Below are positions 54,072-63,627 of a stretch of 64,000 nucleotides of DNA, piece after piece (the first letter of the stretch is position 1; every line of letters begins with the position of its first letter). The DNA is from Rhizobium sophorae. GTDB taxonomy: Bacteria; Pseudomonadota; Alphaproteobacteria; Rhizobiales; Rhizobiaceae. Where the stretch lies: NCBI RefSeq assembly GCF_013087515.1, contig NZ_JABFCN010000023.1, positions 62,001-126,000 of the forward strand. Direction: 5' to 3'. The notes under the pieces are model-generated. The model worked only from the letters and a program-made list of their open reading frames with translations. It did no database searches and was not told the DNA's origin. A program made the position numbers and the translations under genes.

Positions 54072-55298
54072 CTACTGCGCTGGCTCCAGCATGGCGCAAT
54101 CTTCACCGCCGGTGCACTCGCCCGACAGGGTGCGCTGACCAAGGGCAATGATAAGGACGGTCGCGGCCCCGGCCGCCGCAGAGACCCAGAATCCGCTCTG
54201 GGGACCATAGCTGTCGACGACCCAGCCCGAGACGAAGGCGCCGAGCGCCATACCGATACCGATGCCGGTCATCACCCAGGTGACACCTTCCGTCAGCACC
54301 GATTCCGGCACGCGACGCTCAATCAGTCCGAAGGCCGTTATAAAGGTCGGCGAGATCGCGATGCCGCTGACGAAGACGGCGACAGCAAGCAGGGTTACCG
54401 AGCTGCCGGCGACGAGCAGCGGCAGCGAGGTCAGTGCGAGAATAGCAACAGCGATCAGCAATTGACGATGCAAGGGGATGCGCAGATTGAGCGCGCCGAG
54501 AGTCAAACCCAATAGGAAGGAGCCGAGGGCATAGACACCGATGACCAGGCTTGCCGCATTCGGCTGACCAAGCTCCTTGGTAATAGCGACAACACTCACT
54601 TCAGCGGTTGCGAAGATCGAGCCGACGAAGATCAGCGCGAGTGTGATGATCTGCACCGGACGCTGCCGGATCGCCGAGCCAACCGAAGCCGCGCCGGCGA
54701 CATAACGCACCTTCGGCTCGGTGCCGCGCTGCACGATGAAGGCGGCCGTCCCGAGCGCTAGAAAAGCTGTGCTCACCATCATGCCGGCTTCCGGGAAAAG
54801 TGACACGGCGAGCCCCACCGACAGCGAAGCGCCGGCGATATAGACCAGTTCGTCCGCGGCACTTTCGAACGCGAAGGCCGTGTTGAGCTCAGGCTGGTTG
54901 CGAAACAGTTCCGTCCAGCGCGCCCGCATCAGCGCCGGGATGCTTGGCATGGCTGCCGCGAGGAAGGCTGAGGCAAACAGCGTCCACACCGGCCAGTTCT
55001 GGTTGGCCGCCGCGATCAGCGCGATGAACGCCAATACTGATACGATGGTTGTGGGAACGACCACTGCCGTCTGGCCCAGCCGGTCGACCGCTCGCGAAAT
55101 CTGCGGCGAGATCACCGCATTGGTGAGCGCATAGGTCGCCGACACGGCGCCTGCCAGCCAATATTCACCATGCGCCTGGGAGAGCATGGCGACGATGCCG
55201 ATCGGCGCCATGGCGATGGGAAGCCGTGCGAAAAAGCCGGCTGCGGAGAAGCCCTTGGCCCCAGGTGCCGCGAATATTTGTCTATACGGATTTGACAT
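54072..55298 (-). CDS. MFS transporter
   Basis: From ATG 55298, with GGAAGGAT upstream, the protein is 408 aa with about 12 membrane segments (FFARLPIAMAPIGIVAMLS near the start; ISPQISRAVDRLGQ is the cytoplasmic loop 2 signature region). The C-terminal tail has a CTGGEDC cysteine pair. It is likely an exporter of a drug or metabolite. It is divergent from a TetR repressor with three operators between them, one of which lies within 40 bases of its own start. Confidence 0.85.
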   Translation of the reverse strand: MSNPYRQIFAAPGAKGFSAAGFFARLPIAMAPIGIVAMLSQAHGEYWLAGAVSATYALTNAVISPQISRAVDRLGQTAVVVPTTIVSVLAFIALIAAANQNWPVWTLFASAFLAAAMPSIPALMRARWTELFRNQPELNTAFAFESAADELVYIAGASLSVGLAVSLFPEAGMMVSTAFLALGTAAFIVQRGTEPKVRYVAGAASVGSAIRQRPVQIITLALIFVGSIFATAEVSVVAITKELGQPNAASLVIGVYALGSFLLGLTLGALNLRIPLHRQLLIAVAILALTSLPLLVAGSSVTLLAVAVFVSGIAISPTFITAFGLIERRVPESVLTEGVTWVMTGIGIGMALGAFVSGWVVDSYGPQSGFWVSAAAGAATVLIIALGQRTLSGECTGGEDCAMLEPAQ

Positions 55299-55334
55299 GG
55301 CACGATCCTTCCAGTTATCGGACAGAGCACTTAT

Positions 55335-55401
55335 ATACGGAGCGTATGTGTTTAGATAATGCATACGTCCCGTATGTCAATGAAAAAGATACGCGGCGTA
55401 T
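55335..55401. promoter_or_regulatory. Three TetR-type operators
   Basis: The motif ATACG-N3-CGTAT occurs three times: 55335-55347, 55363-55375 (extended to CATACG/CGTATG at 55362-55376) and 55389-55401. Centre spacings are 28 and 26 bp. They fill the region between the MFS and TetR genes. Confidence 0.85.
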
Positions 55402-55416
55402 GCCAATGGAGAAGCC

Positions 55417-56007
55417 ATGCGCAAACCGCGCCAGGAGATGATCGCAGAGACCCGCGGCAAACTTATCGCAGCCGGGCGGCGTGCCTTTGGCACGATTGGC
55501 TACGCGGAAGCCTCAATGGACGATTTCACCGGCGAAGCGGGACTGACGCGCGGGGCCCTCTATCACCATTTTGGTGACAAGAGGGGCCTGCTCCAGGCCG
55601 TCATCATGGAAATCGACGCGGAGATGACTGAACGGCTGAACGAAGTTTCGGCCACCGCTCCCACGCGCTGGCAGGGCTTTGTCGACGAGTGCTCCGCTTA
55701 TATCGAAATGGCGCTTGAGCCCGAAATCCAGCGTATCATGTTTCGCGATGGCCCGGCTGTACTCGGCGATATCTCGCAATGGCAGAACACCCCCGGCTGT
55801 ATCGCCGCCCTCTCCCGCAGCCTCGACCGTCTCAAGGCCGATGGCGAGATCATCGACATCGACACCGAAACCGCCGCTCGCCTCATCAATGGCGCCAGCA
55901 GCCATATGGCGCTGTGGATCGCCAATGCGGAGGATCCGGAGGGGGTTTCGAAGCGGGCGGTTGCGGGATTCAAGGCTATGCTGGGGAGCCTCCGCAGCCA
56001 GCAATGA
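55417..56007 (+). CDS. TetR-family repressor
   Basis: The 196-aa protein has an N-terminal TetR helix-turn-helix (FTGEAGLTRGALYHHFGDKR, residues about 38-57) and a ligand-binding all-alpha C-terminal domain. The third operator ends 15 bases before its ATG, so it is expected to repress itself and the divergent MFS gene until a ligand binds. Confidence 0.88.
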   Translation: MRKPRQEMIAETRGKLIAAGRRAFGTIGYAEASMDDFTGEAGLTRGALYHHFGDKRGLLQAVIMEIDAEMTERLNEVSATAPTRWQGFVDECSAYIEMALEPEIQRIMFRDGPAVLGDISQWQNTPGCIAALSRSLDRLKADGEIIDIDTETAARLINGASSHMALWIANAEDPEGVSKRAVAGFKAMLGSLRSQQ

Positions 56008-56176
56008 GGTGTTTGACTTCCCGTTCAGGCGCGGCGGCTGGTCCACCAGATGGGTCCGGTGCCACCTTTAGCCGCGTCCTGTTTTCGACGACGTGGCGGA
56101 TCCTCCAGGCAAAGGCTGTCCACGTCGAAAGCTTCGATAGCGGCGCGCCACCGGGCTGCGCGCTGTCTTCCCCGGG

Positions 56177-56783
56177 TCAGTTCATTGCGCCACCCGCGGC
56201 CAATACCTCGTCCGGCGTGTCGACGTCGAGCAAGGCCGCGTCGCCAACATCCACATCGAGCACAAGCAAGCCTGACGTCGCAATGATATCGCGCGCGCCG
56301 ACATCGCCTTCAAGCCTGAGGACTGCCTGATTGAGAGAACGTGGTAGGATAACGGGATTGCCGGGCTTGCCCTGCGAAACGGCGCGCACGATGGCCTCGC
56401 CGCCCGCGTTGCGGAAGGCGGAAATCAGGGCATCGAGATGTGGAAATGCCGGGCATATCGGCGAGCATGACGAGAATGCCTTCGGCGCTGTCAGCGTCCC
56501 TCGATGAGAATCCGGCTATGAGTGAGCTCGCCATGCCGCTGGCGTAATCGGGATTATCGATGAAAGTCAGATCGAGCCCATCGAGCGCGGCCTCGATCTC
56601 GCTCCTGCGATGACCCGTGACGACAATAACGGAGGCTGCATCCGCACCGAGCGCGGTCGATGCCGACCGCCGCACGAGCGGCACGCCGTCGAACTCGGCC
56701 AGCAGCTTGTGCTTCCCGCCCTCACCCATCCGGCTTGCCTTGCCGGCAGCGAGAATGACGATCGCAACTGACGCCTTACGCAT
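56177..56783 (-). pseudogene. MobA-like nucleotidyltransferase, frameshifted
   Basis: The 5' part from ATG 56783 reads MRKASVAIVILAAGKASRMGEGGKHK (start quoted in part), the nucleotidyltransferase loop of MobA/MocA-like enzymes, and continues to MLADMPG. Near 56438-56445 the frame breaks; the expected continuation (FRNAGGEAIVRAVSQGKPGNPVILP) is found in another frame and runs to the stop at 56177. One base too many, or two too few, would explain it. Such enzymes attach a nucleotide to molybdopterin for molybdenum hydroxylases. The start overlaps the XdhC gene end by 8 bases, so it belongs to the aldehyde oxidoreductase operon. A real mutation or a sequencing error are both possible. Confidence 0.7.
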
Positions 56784-57705
56784 AAGCCACCAGTCTTGCC
56801 GCAGCGATATCAGCCAGAACCGACAGGGCGAGCGAGGTCGCATCCCGCGTCGGGCCGAACATCCCGATGGGCGCCTTGATGCGACCGATGTCGTCCTTTC
56901 TGAAAGCCATGGCTCTCAACCACTCGACACGCCGATGATGCGTCCGGGTGCTGCCGAGTGCGCCGATGTAAAAGGCAGGCGAGTGAAGCGCGGTCTCGAG
57001 AATGGCGGCTTCGGCGTCGAGGTCATGATGCAGGAGCACGACGGCCGTGAAGGGGTCGATGATATCGGCTGCAACCCTGCTCCCCTCGCCCTGTCCCCTG
57101 ACGATCACGTCGTAGCAGGAAGCTTCGGCCAGTCGTGCGACGGCCTGCGCTTCGATCGTCTGCCCGGAAAGGACGACGCGGGTGCGGGGACGGTAGACGG
57201 TCAGAAAATCTCGATCGAGCCAGCACGCCCGTGGCAGTGGGTCTACCGGTTCGAGCGTCTGCCGCTCTGGCGAATAGGCAAGGCCGGCTGCCTGCCGCCG
57301 TCGGAGACGATCCAGAACATGCTGCAAAGCTCCGACATCCTTCAGGACATGGATCGCGACGGAGATTCCGCCACCGCAGGGAAGGACAATGTCGAAGAAG
57401 GGAGAGCCGTCGCCGAACTTGACCGTGCGGTCCTGTTCTTCCGCCATTGCCAGAAGCGCTTCGGAAGCCACGGCGGCTTCGACGCATCCGCCGGAGACAT
57501 AGCCGCAGAACCGCCCGTCTGCGGCAACCGCCATATGAGCGCCGAGCGCACGCGCAGCCCCGCCTCGGACATCGACGAGGGTTGCAAGCGCCACCGCGCA
57601 AAGACGATGCGCGTCGATCGCGAAGCGAAGCAGATCCGCAGGATCGTCGGTGGACGATGCCCTGACGGGAATTGGCGCCGTGATGGGCGCGAGTGTCTGA
57701 TCCAT
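56776..57705 (-). CDS. paoD: XdhC/PaoD-type molybdenum cofactor chaperone
   Basis: From ATG 57705 the protein is 309 aa. The XdhC N-terminal domain shows GYVSGGCVEAAVA and the C-terminal Rossmann-like domain GALGSTRTHHRR with IGMFGPTRDATSLALSVLADI (quoted in part). These chaperones bind and sulfurate molybdenum cofactor and insert it into xanthine-dehydrogenase-family enzymes. It follows paoC by 55 bases, as in E. coli paoABCD. The symbol is by position and family. Confidence 0.82.
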   Translation of the reverse strand: MDQTLAPITAPIPVRASSTDDPADLLRFAIDAHRLCAVALATLVDVRGGAARALGAHMAVAADGRFCGYVSGGCVEAAVASEALLAMAEEQDRTVKFGDGSPFFDIVLPCGGGISVAIHVLKDVGALQHVLDRLRRRQAAGLAYSPERQTLEPVDPLPRACWLDRDFLTVYRPRTRVVLSGQTIEAQAVARLAEASCYDVIVRGQGEGSRVAADIIDPFTAVVLLHHDLDAEAAILETALHSPAFYIGALGSTRTHHRRVEWLRAMAFRKDDIGRIKAPIGMFGPTRDATSLALSVLADIAAARLVAYA

Positions 57706-57760
57706 GGGAAATCCTACGGGAAGTGACGGCGGTCCGGGTCTGAGACCGCCGTCGACATCA

Positions 57761-59959
57761 TCAGGCCACGTCCGGCAGGCCGCCGATGAGCTTGTCAAGC
57801 GTCAGCGGATAGTGCCGAACTCTGACACCAGTCGCGTTATAGACGGCGTTGGCGATGGCCGCTGCGACGCCGCAAAGACCGAGCTCGCCGACGCCCTTGG
57901 CCTTCATCGGCGAGGACATCGGATCGGTCTCGTCCATGAAGATCACCTCCTGGTGCGGAATGTCGGCATGCACCGCCACTTCGTAGCTGGCGAGATCGTG
58001 GTTGACGAAGAAGCCGCGGCGGGTGTCGACCGCCAGTTCCTCGGATAGCGCGCCGCCGGCCCCCATCGTCATCGCGCCGATGACCTGGCTGCGGGCCGTG
58101 ATCGGGTTGAGGATCCGACCTGCCGCGCAGACTGCGAGCATCCTGCGGATGCGGCTTTCTCCTGTGGCAATGTCGACGCCAACCTCCACGAAGTGTGCAC
58201 CGAATGTCGATTGCTGATGCGTCTCGGTGAGCTCGCCCCATTTGATCGTGTCCTCGCCGACAAGACCATCCGGACCGGCGGCCTCGGCAAGGGGCACGGA
58301 ACGATTGCCCGAGCGGACTCCTCCATTCTCGAAGACGATGTCTTCGGAGCTGAAGCCGAGTTTCTTGGCAATGGCCTCACGCAGCTTGACACAGGCTGCG
58401 TAGACGCCGGACGTGGAAGAGTTCGCGCCGAACTGTCCGCCGGAACCCGCCGAAACAGGAAAACGCGAGTCGCCCAATTGGACGGCGACCTTGTCGATGG
58501 TGACTCCCATCATCTCGGCGGCCGTCTGGGCGATGATCGTGTAGCTGCCGGTCCCAATGTCGGTCATATCGGTTTCGACCGTCACGATGCCTTCCCGGTC
58601 GAGCTTTACCCGCGCTCCGGAGGGAAGGACAAGGTTGTTGCGGAAGGCAACGGCGACGCCCATGCCGACAAGCCAGCTGCCATCCCGTCTGGAGCCCGGC
58701 CTTCCTCTTTCACGCCAGCCAAACCGCTCCGCCCCGAGCGTGAGGCAGCCGACGAGATTGCGCTGGGAAAAAGGCCGCTGCGGCTTCTCCGGATCGACCT
58801 GCGTGTCGTTGATGATCCGAAACTGCACAGGATCGATACCAACTTTTTCGGCAATCTCGTCGATGGCGATTTCGAGCGCCATCAGTCCGGGGGCTTCGCC
58901 CGGAGCGCGCATGGCATTGCCCTCCGGGAGATGAAGCGTCGCCAGCCGCATCGCGGTCATCCGGTTCGCACCGGCGTAGAGGAGCCGCGTCTGGTTGACG
59001 GCGGTCTCCAGTCCGCCGCCCGGAAGGTCGCCGGACCAGCTTTCGTGGGCAATGGCGGTTATCTTGCCGTCACGCTCGGTTCCAATGCGGATCCGCTGGA
59101 TCGTCGCCGGCCGGTGGGTGGTGTTGTTCATCATGAACGGGCGCGGCAAGGCGACCTTGACGGGGCGCCCGATCGCGCGCGCGCCGACAACTGCAAGCAC
59201 GGCATCGGCCCGCAGAAACAGCTTGCCACCGAAGCCGCCGCCGATGAAGGGCGACATGAGATGGATCTTCTCCTTGTCGATGTCGAGCGTTGTCGCAAGG
59301 TCGGACCGCCACCAGTCGATCATCTGGCTGGACGTCCAGACGGTCACCTCGTCGCCGTTCCAGGCTGCGATCGATGCGTGCGGCTCCATCATCGCATGCG
59401 ACTGGTCGGGCGTCGTGTAAGACGCGTCAACAGTGACGGGAGCCGATCTGAAGGCAGCCTCGAAGTCGCCGACCGCGGTATCGGGCTGCTGCGATTCATC
59501 CGGCTTGACGGCCGAATCCTTTGCCTGGCCGAGGTCGAATGCACCCTCTTCTTCGGCATAGTCGACCTTGACCAGGGAGGCTGCGGCGCGTGCCTGCTCG
59601 AAGGTCTCGGCGACGACGACCGCGATTGCCTGGTGATAATGCTGAACCTCGTCGCCGCCGAAAAGCTTGGCGGTGTTGAACTTGCCCTTCTTCCGCTCGC
59701 CGATATCGAGCGTCGTTACGACGGCAAGCACACCCGCAGCCTTCTTGGCGGCGGAAACGTCCATGGACGTGATGCGGCCCTTGGCGATGGCCGCGCCGAC
59801 CGGATAACCATAAGCGTAGCGCATATTCGGATCGTGCCACTCATAGGCGTACATCGCCCGGCCGGTCGTCTTGAGCTGGCCGTCGATGCGGTGGATCGGC
59901 TGGCCGACGACCTTCAGATTGTCGATCGGGTTGGTTGTCGCTGGCGTATCGAACTGCAT
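57761..59959 (-). CDS. paoC: Periplasmic aldehyde oxidoreductase, molybdenum subunit
   Basis: At 732 aa it has exactly the length of E. coli PaoC and resembles it throughout (NPIDNLKVVGQPIHRIDG; EGNAMRAPGEAPGLMALEIA; ETDMTDIGTGSYTIIAQTAAE; all quoted in part). The catalytic base is Glu692 in KGVGELGLCG, the same number as in E. coli. It binds molybdopterin cytosine dinucleotide and oxidises aldehydes to acids with the FAD and iron-sulfur subunits. The ATG at 59959 has AAGGGGT upstream. Three bases separate it from paoB. Confidence 0.92.
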   Translation of the reverse strand: MQFDTPATTNPIDNLKVVGQPIHRIDGQLKTTGRAMYAYEWHDPNMRYAYGYPVGAAIAKGRITSMDVSAAKKAAGVLAVVTTLDIGERKKGKFNTAKLFGGDEVQHYHQAIAVVVAETFEQARAAASLVKVDYAEEEGAFDLGQAKDSAVKPDESQQPDTAVGDFEAAFRSAPVTVDASYTTPDQSHAMMEPHASIAAWNGDEVTVWTSSQMIDWWRSDLATTLDIDKEKIHLMSPFIGGGFGGKLFLRADAVLAVVGARAIGRPVKVALPRPFMMNNTTHRPATIQRIRIGTERDGKITAIAHESWSGDLPGGGLETAVNQTRLLYAGANRMTAMRLATLHLPEGNAMRAPGEAPGLMALEIAIDEIAEKVGIDPVQFRIINDTQVDPEKPQRPFSQRNLVGCLTLGAERFGWRERGRPGSRRDGSWLVGMGVAVAFRNNLVLPSGARVKLDREGIVTVETDMTDIGTGSYTIIAQTAAEMMGVTIDKVAVQLGDSRFPVSAGSGGQFGANSSTSGVYAACVKLREAIAKKLGFSSEDIVFENGGVRSGNRSVPLAEAAGPDGLVGEDTIKWGELTETHQQSTFGAHFVEVGVDIATGESRIRRMLAVCAAGRILNPITARSQVIGAMTMGAGGALSEELAVDTRRGFFVNHDLASYEVAVHADIPHQEVIFMDETDPMSSPMKAKGVGELGLCGVAAAIANAVYNATGVRVRHYPLTLDKLIGGLPDVA

Positions 59960-59962
59960 GGC

Positions 59963-60913
59963 TCAACCCCTTGCTTCGGCAATGACCGCGCCGAGCGTGC
60001 GCTCGACCAGGTCGACCTTGAAACGGTTCTGTTCGGTCGGACGGGCGTCGGCAAGAAGAACGCCTGCCGCCGCCCGCGCGCCTTTCGGCAGCTCGGCTTC
60101 GGCGGCCTCGATGCGCCACGGTTTGTGGGCGACGCCGCCGACGGCGACCCGTCCTGTGCCGTCCGGCTGGATGACGGCTCCGACCGAGACCAGCGCAAAG
60201 GCATAGGAGGCGCGGTCTCGCACCTTGCGATAGATGTGCTTACCGCCGACAGGGGGCGGCAGCAGGACCGCCGTGATGAACTCGCCGCGCTCAAGAACGG
60301 TCTCGATATCAGGCATGTCGCCGGGCAACCGATGAAAGTCGGCGATCGCAATCGCGCGACGACTGCCGTCGGCCTTGACCGTTTCCACAACGGCATCGAG
60401 CGCCCGCATGGCGATCGCCATGTCACTCGGATGAGTGGCGATGCAGCTCTCGCTTACCCCGACCACTGCATGCTGGCGGCTGAAGCCGCCGATGGCGGAA
60501 CAGCCGCTGCCCGGCTGTCGCTTGTTGCACGGCTGGTTCCTGTCATAGAAATAGGGACAGCGCGTGCGCTGCAGGAGGTTGCCGGCCGTCGTCGCCTTGT
60601 TGCGCAATTGCCCGGAGGCGCCCGCGACAAGCGCCCTGGAGATCAGGCCGTAGTCACGGCGAACGGTTTCATGCGCTGCAAGATCGGTGTTGCGGACCAG
60701 GGCGCCGATGCGCAGCCCGCCCTCCGGCGTGGATTCGATCTTGTCGAGGCCGACACCGTTGACATCGATCAGATGCGTTGGCGTTTCGATCTCGAGCTTC
60801 ATCAGGTCGAGGAGATTGGTGCCGCCGGCGATGAATTTGGTTTCAGGATTGGAGGCTGCCGCCTTGGCCGCAGCCTCGACGGACGAGGCGCGTTCGTAGG
60901 TGAAGGCTCTCAT
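59963..60913 (-). CDS. paoB: Periplasmic aldehyde oxidoreductase, FAD subunit
   Basis: From ATG 60913, with GGGGAT six bases upstream, the protein is 316 aa. The FAD-binding segment is [20 protein letters not shown] (start) and a cysteine-rich loop [20 protein letters not shown] followed by GCSA is the extra 4Fe-4S site known in E. coli PaoB. It passes electrons between the molybdenum and 2Fe-2S subunits. Its start overlaps the paoA stop by four bases. Confidence 0.9.
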   Translation of the reverse strand: MRAFTYERASSVEAAAKAAASNPETKFIAGGTNLLDLMKLEIETPTHLIDVNGVGLDKIESTPEGGLRIGALVRNTDLAAHETVRRDYGLISRALVAGASGQLRNKATTAGNLLQRTRCPYFYDRNQPCNKRQPGSGCSAIGGFSRQHAVVGVSESCIATHPSDMAIAMRALDAVVETVKADGSRRAIAIADFHRLPGDMPDIETVLERGEFITAVLLPPPVGGKHIYRKVRDRASYAFALVSVGAVIQPDGTGRVAVGGVAHKPWRIEAAEAELPKGARAAAGVLLADARPTEQNRFKVDLVERTLGAVIAEARG

Positions 60914-61545
60914 ACTTTTATCCCCGCGACTTCCGAAATGGCATCGACAATGTTGGAATAGGCGCCGCATCGACAGATATTGCCGCTCATGCGTTCACGG
61001 ATCTCGGCCGCAGTGACGGCCGCCTCAGCCGTAAGATCGCCGGTGACGTGGCTCGGTATGTTCGCCTTGATCTCTTCGAGCACCGCCACGGAGGAACAGA
61101 TCTGTCCCGGCGTGCAGTAGCCGCACTGGAAGCCGTCATGCTTGACGAAGGCCGCCTGCATCGCATGAAGGTTTCCTGGCTGGCCGAGGCCTTCGATCGT
61201 GGTGATTTGATCGCCTTCGTGCATGACCGCCAGTGTCAGGCAGGAGTTGATGCGGTGGCCGTCGACCAGAACGGTGCATGCGCCGCATTGGCCGTGGTCG
61301 CATCCCTTTTTCGTGCCGGTCAGATGCAGGTGCTCGCGCAGCGCGTCGAGCAGCGACGTTCTGTTGTCGACCTCGAGATCGCGGTTCTCACCGTTCACCG
61401 CGAAGGAAACTTTGGATGTATAGGCCATGTCATTTCCTGGGGACTGTGCCGCCGCGGGCGCGACGGCTCCGGTGACCGCAATCGTTGCGGCCGACGAGAT
61501 AAGCAGATCTCGACGGGAAAGTTCCAGTTGTATCTGGCTTGGCAT
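60910..61545 (-). CDS. paoA: Periplasmic aldehyde oxidoreductase, 2Fe-2S subunit with Tat signal
   Basis: The 211-aa protein (ATG 61545, AAGGTGG upstream; a GTG 12 bases earlier is less likely) starts with a twin-arginine leader ([18 protein letters not shown]). The two iron-sulfur clusters are marked by [15 protein letters not shown] and [11 protein letters not shown] with CRCGAY. In E. coli only this subunit carries the Tat signal and it brings the whole complex to the periplasm. It is the first gene of the pao operon. Confidence 0.92.
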   Translation of the reverse strand: MPSQIQLELSRRDLLISSAATIAVTGAVAPAAAQSPGNDMAYTSKVSFAVNGENRDLEVDNRTSLLDALREHLHLTGTKKGCDHGQCGACTVLVDGHRINSCLTLAVMHEGDQITTIEGLGQPGNLHAMQAAFVKHDGFQCGYCTPGQICSSVAVLEEIKANIPSHVTGDLTAEAAVTAAEIRERMSGNICRCGAYSNIVDAISEVAGIKV

Positions 61546-61860
61546 GAACTGTTCCACCTTGCTCGTTGGACATAGGCGCGCGTCAACGCCGTCTGCTGAG
61601 GTAGTGCAACTCCGCCTTCTGATTAGACCCTATCCGTTGCATACGGTTATCGATCTGGCTCATGAATTCCCCGAGCCGCGGTCATAAGATGCCGTGACCC
61701 ACATTTTCAATAAAGGTGGCTTGGATGCAGAAGCGCCAGCGGAGTAACGCCCGCCGACGCGCGCGAAAAAAAGCAGCGCCATGCGCAAAAAATGATGCTT
61801 TTCGGGCCCATCATTATTCCCTACTCCCTATCGAAGCAGGTGACGAAAGGGGAAGACCGC
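61546..61860. other. Divergent promoter region of paoA and the creatininase gene
   Basis: These 315 bases lie between the leftward pao operon and the rightward creatininase-family gene and must hold both promoters. I cannot pick out a convincing operator or -35/-10 pair. A run of A residues at 61770-61776 is followed by AT-rich sequence up to 61820. Confidence 0.4.
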
Positions 61861-62658
61861 ATGCCCACGCCGTTTTACTGGAACGAACTCAATACATATG
61901 ATTTTGCCGGCCTCTCCCCCGAGACCACGATTGCCGTTCTGCCCATCGCCTCGACCGAACAGCACGGCCCGCATCTGCCGATCGCAACGGATGTTGCCAT
62001 CGCGACCGGCATGCTGGCGGAGCTGAAGAGGCAGCGGCCGGAGGATCTGGACCTTCTGGTCCTCCCGACACAGGAGATCGGCAAGGCCAACGAACATATC
62101 TATGGCCCCGGCACGCTGTCGCTCAGCGCCGAGCTGCTCATCCCCGTCTGGACGGCGATCGGCACAAAGGTTGCCGAAGCCGGGCTGCGCAAGATGGTGA
62201 TCGTCAATTCCCACGGCGGCAATGTCGACATCATGAGCATCGTCGCGCGCGAACTGCGCGTGCGCCATCAAATGGCGGTGGTCTCCACGCAATGGGGCCG
62301 TTTCGGCCATCCGGAAGGCATGGTCAGCGATCACGAGAGCAAATACGGCATCCACGGCGGCGATGTCGAGACATCGTTGATGCTGCATTTCCGCCCCGAG
62401 CTGGTGCGCATGGACAAGGCCCAAAACTTTGCCTCGAAGGCCGAATGGATGCGGGAGCAATCCAAATTTCTTCAGCCTCTGCCGCCGCATTCGCTGGCCT
62501 GGATCGCGCATGACCTCAATCCCCTCGGCGTGGTCGGCGATGCCTCGATTGCCACTGCCGAAAAGGGCGAGGCGATCTGCCGCCATCAGGTCAGGGGGTT
62601 CGTCGAGCTGCTCCGGGACCTCAAGGCCTATCCGCTTTCGAATCTCTATGTGAAATAG
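61861..62658 (+). CDS. Creatininase-family amidohydrolase
   Basis: From ATG 61861, with GGGGAAGACC upstream, the protein is 265 aa. The creatininase metal-binding set is in place: STEQHGPHLP, ATDVAIATG, NSHGGN and HGGDVETS. Members open lactams or amides, for example creatinine or formamide-type intermediates; the real substrate is unknown. It lies beside a LysR regulator and an NMT1-type binding-protein gene and probably acts on the imported compound. Its 3' end overlaps the convergent LysR gene by 38 bases. Confidence 0.83.
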   Translation: MPTPFYWNELNTYDFAGLSPETTIAVLPIASTEQHGPHLPIATDVAIATGMLAELKRQRPEDLDLLVLPTQEIGKANEHIYGPGTLSLSAELLIPVWTAIGTKVAEAGLRKMVIVNSHGGNVDIMSIVARELRVRHQMAVVSTQWGRFGHPEGMVSDHESKYGIHGGDVETSLMLHFRPELVRMDKAQNFASKAEWMREQSKFLQPLPPHSLAWIAHDLNPLGVVGDASIATAEKGEAICRHQVRGFVELLRDLKAYPLSNLYVK

Positions 62659-63610
62659 GCTCAGCCGCGGGTTTCACATCCGCCGGAATATGACCCTTGG
62701 CCTGCAATTCCTGCACCAGGCCGAGCAGTTCGGCGAGCAGATATTCGACGAAAAGGCTGGTGGCCGCGTCGAGGGGCGCACGGGCGCGCGCAAACAGCTT
62801 CATCTGCTGGTAACGCGCATGCGGCTCGGCGATCGGCCGGAAGACGAGTTCGCCGCGCCGGCATTCGGTAATGACGTCAAGCGGATTGAGCAGCGTCAAC
62901 CCGGTGCCGCATTTGACGAGCTGTTTCAGCATCTCCGACGCATTGGTTTCCAGCACCGGCTCGACCGAGATGGGCAGACGCGCAAAAGCAAGGTTGATCA
63001 CTTCGCGCAGACTGGTGCCCGGCTGCGCCAGAACCAGTTTTTCCTGGGTGACATCGGCGAGGTTAATCGGCCCGGGACCGATCAGGTGGTGCCCCGGCGG
63101 CAGCACGACACCGATCGGGATATCGAAATTTCCGAGCGTGCGAATGCCGGGCATAGCGGGGATGTTGAAGCCGAGACCGATATCTACCTCGCCTGATACA
63201 ACGGGGCTGGCCGTCGTGCCGCCGGTGTCGTTGCGCAGCTGGACGAAGACGCGCGGATGCTCTGAAAGAAAGCGCGCGATGATTTCGGGCAGCGGCCCGG
63301 CGGCAAGCCCAACGGTCGTCACCATGCGCACCTTGCCCGCCTGCTGCATCTTGAGGCTGCGGATGCGCCCCTCCAGGCGCTCATAATTCTTCAGCACGTC
63401 CCGAATATGCTCGATGCAGAGTTCGCCGGCAGCCGTCAGCCGCAAGCCACGCGGCAGCCGCTCGAAAAGCGGCGCCCCGATCTCCTCCTCCAGCGCCAAA
63501 ATCTGCCTGTTGACCGCCGACGACGCCACGTTGAGGCGCGCGGCCGCCTTGCGGATCGAACCGCAACGGGCAATCTCGTTGATGTAAAGGAGGCGTCTGG
63601 AGTGCAACAT
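62621..63610 (-). CDS. LysR-family transcriptional regulator
   Basis: From ATG 63610, with GGAGAG upstream, the protein is 329 aa. The winged helix is at residues 4-64 (YINEIARCGSIRKAAARLNV) and the effector domain follows. The proline/lysine-rich C-terminal tail (ADVKPAAEPISHRDSKADRP) reaches 38 bases into the end of the creatininase gene. It is divergent from the NMT1-type binding-protein gene across 183 bases that contain several inverted repeats, so it likely controls that transporter. Confidence 0.85.
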   Translation of the reverse strand: MLHSRRLLYINEIARCGSIRKAAARLNVASSAVNRQILALEEEIGAPLFERLPRGLRLTAAGELCIEHIRDVLKNYERLEGRIRSLKMQQAGKVRMVTTVGLAAGPLPEIIARFLSEHPRVFVQLRNDTGGTTASPVVSGEVDIGLGFNIPAMPGIRTLGNFDIPIGVVLPPGHHLIGPGPINLADVTQEKLVLAQPGTSLREVINLAFARLPISVEPVLETNASEMLKQLVKCGTGLTLLNPLDVITECRRGELVFRPIAEPHARYQQMKLFARARAPLDAATSLFVEYLLAELLGLVQELQAKGHIPADVKPAAEPISHRDSKADRP

Positions 63611-63627
63611 GATCTCTCCGATGCATA

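Noticed and set aside
58193..60961. A very long open frame (922 codons) on the plus strand opposite paoB and paoC
   Set aside because: It mirrors the codon structure of the pao genes on the other strand, has no recognisable domain and no ribosome site. High G+C codon bias removes stops in the antisense frame.
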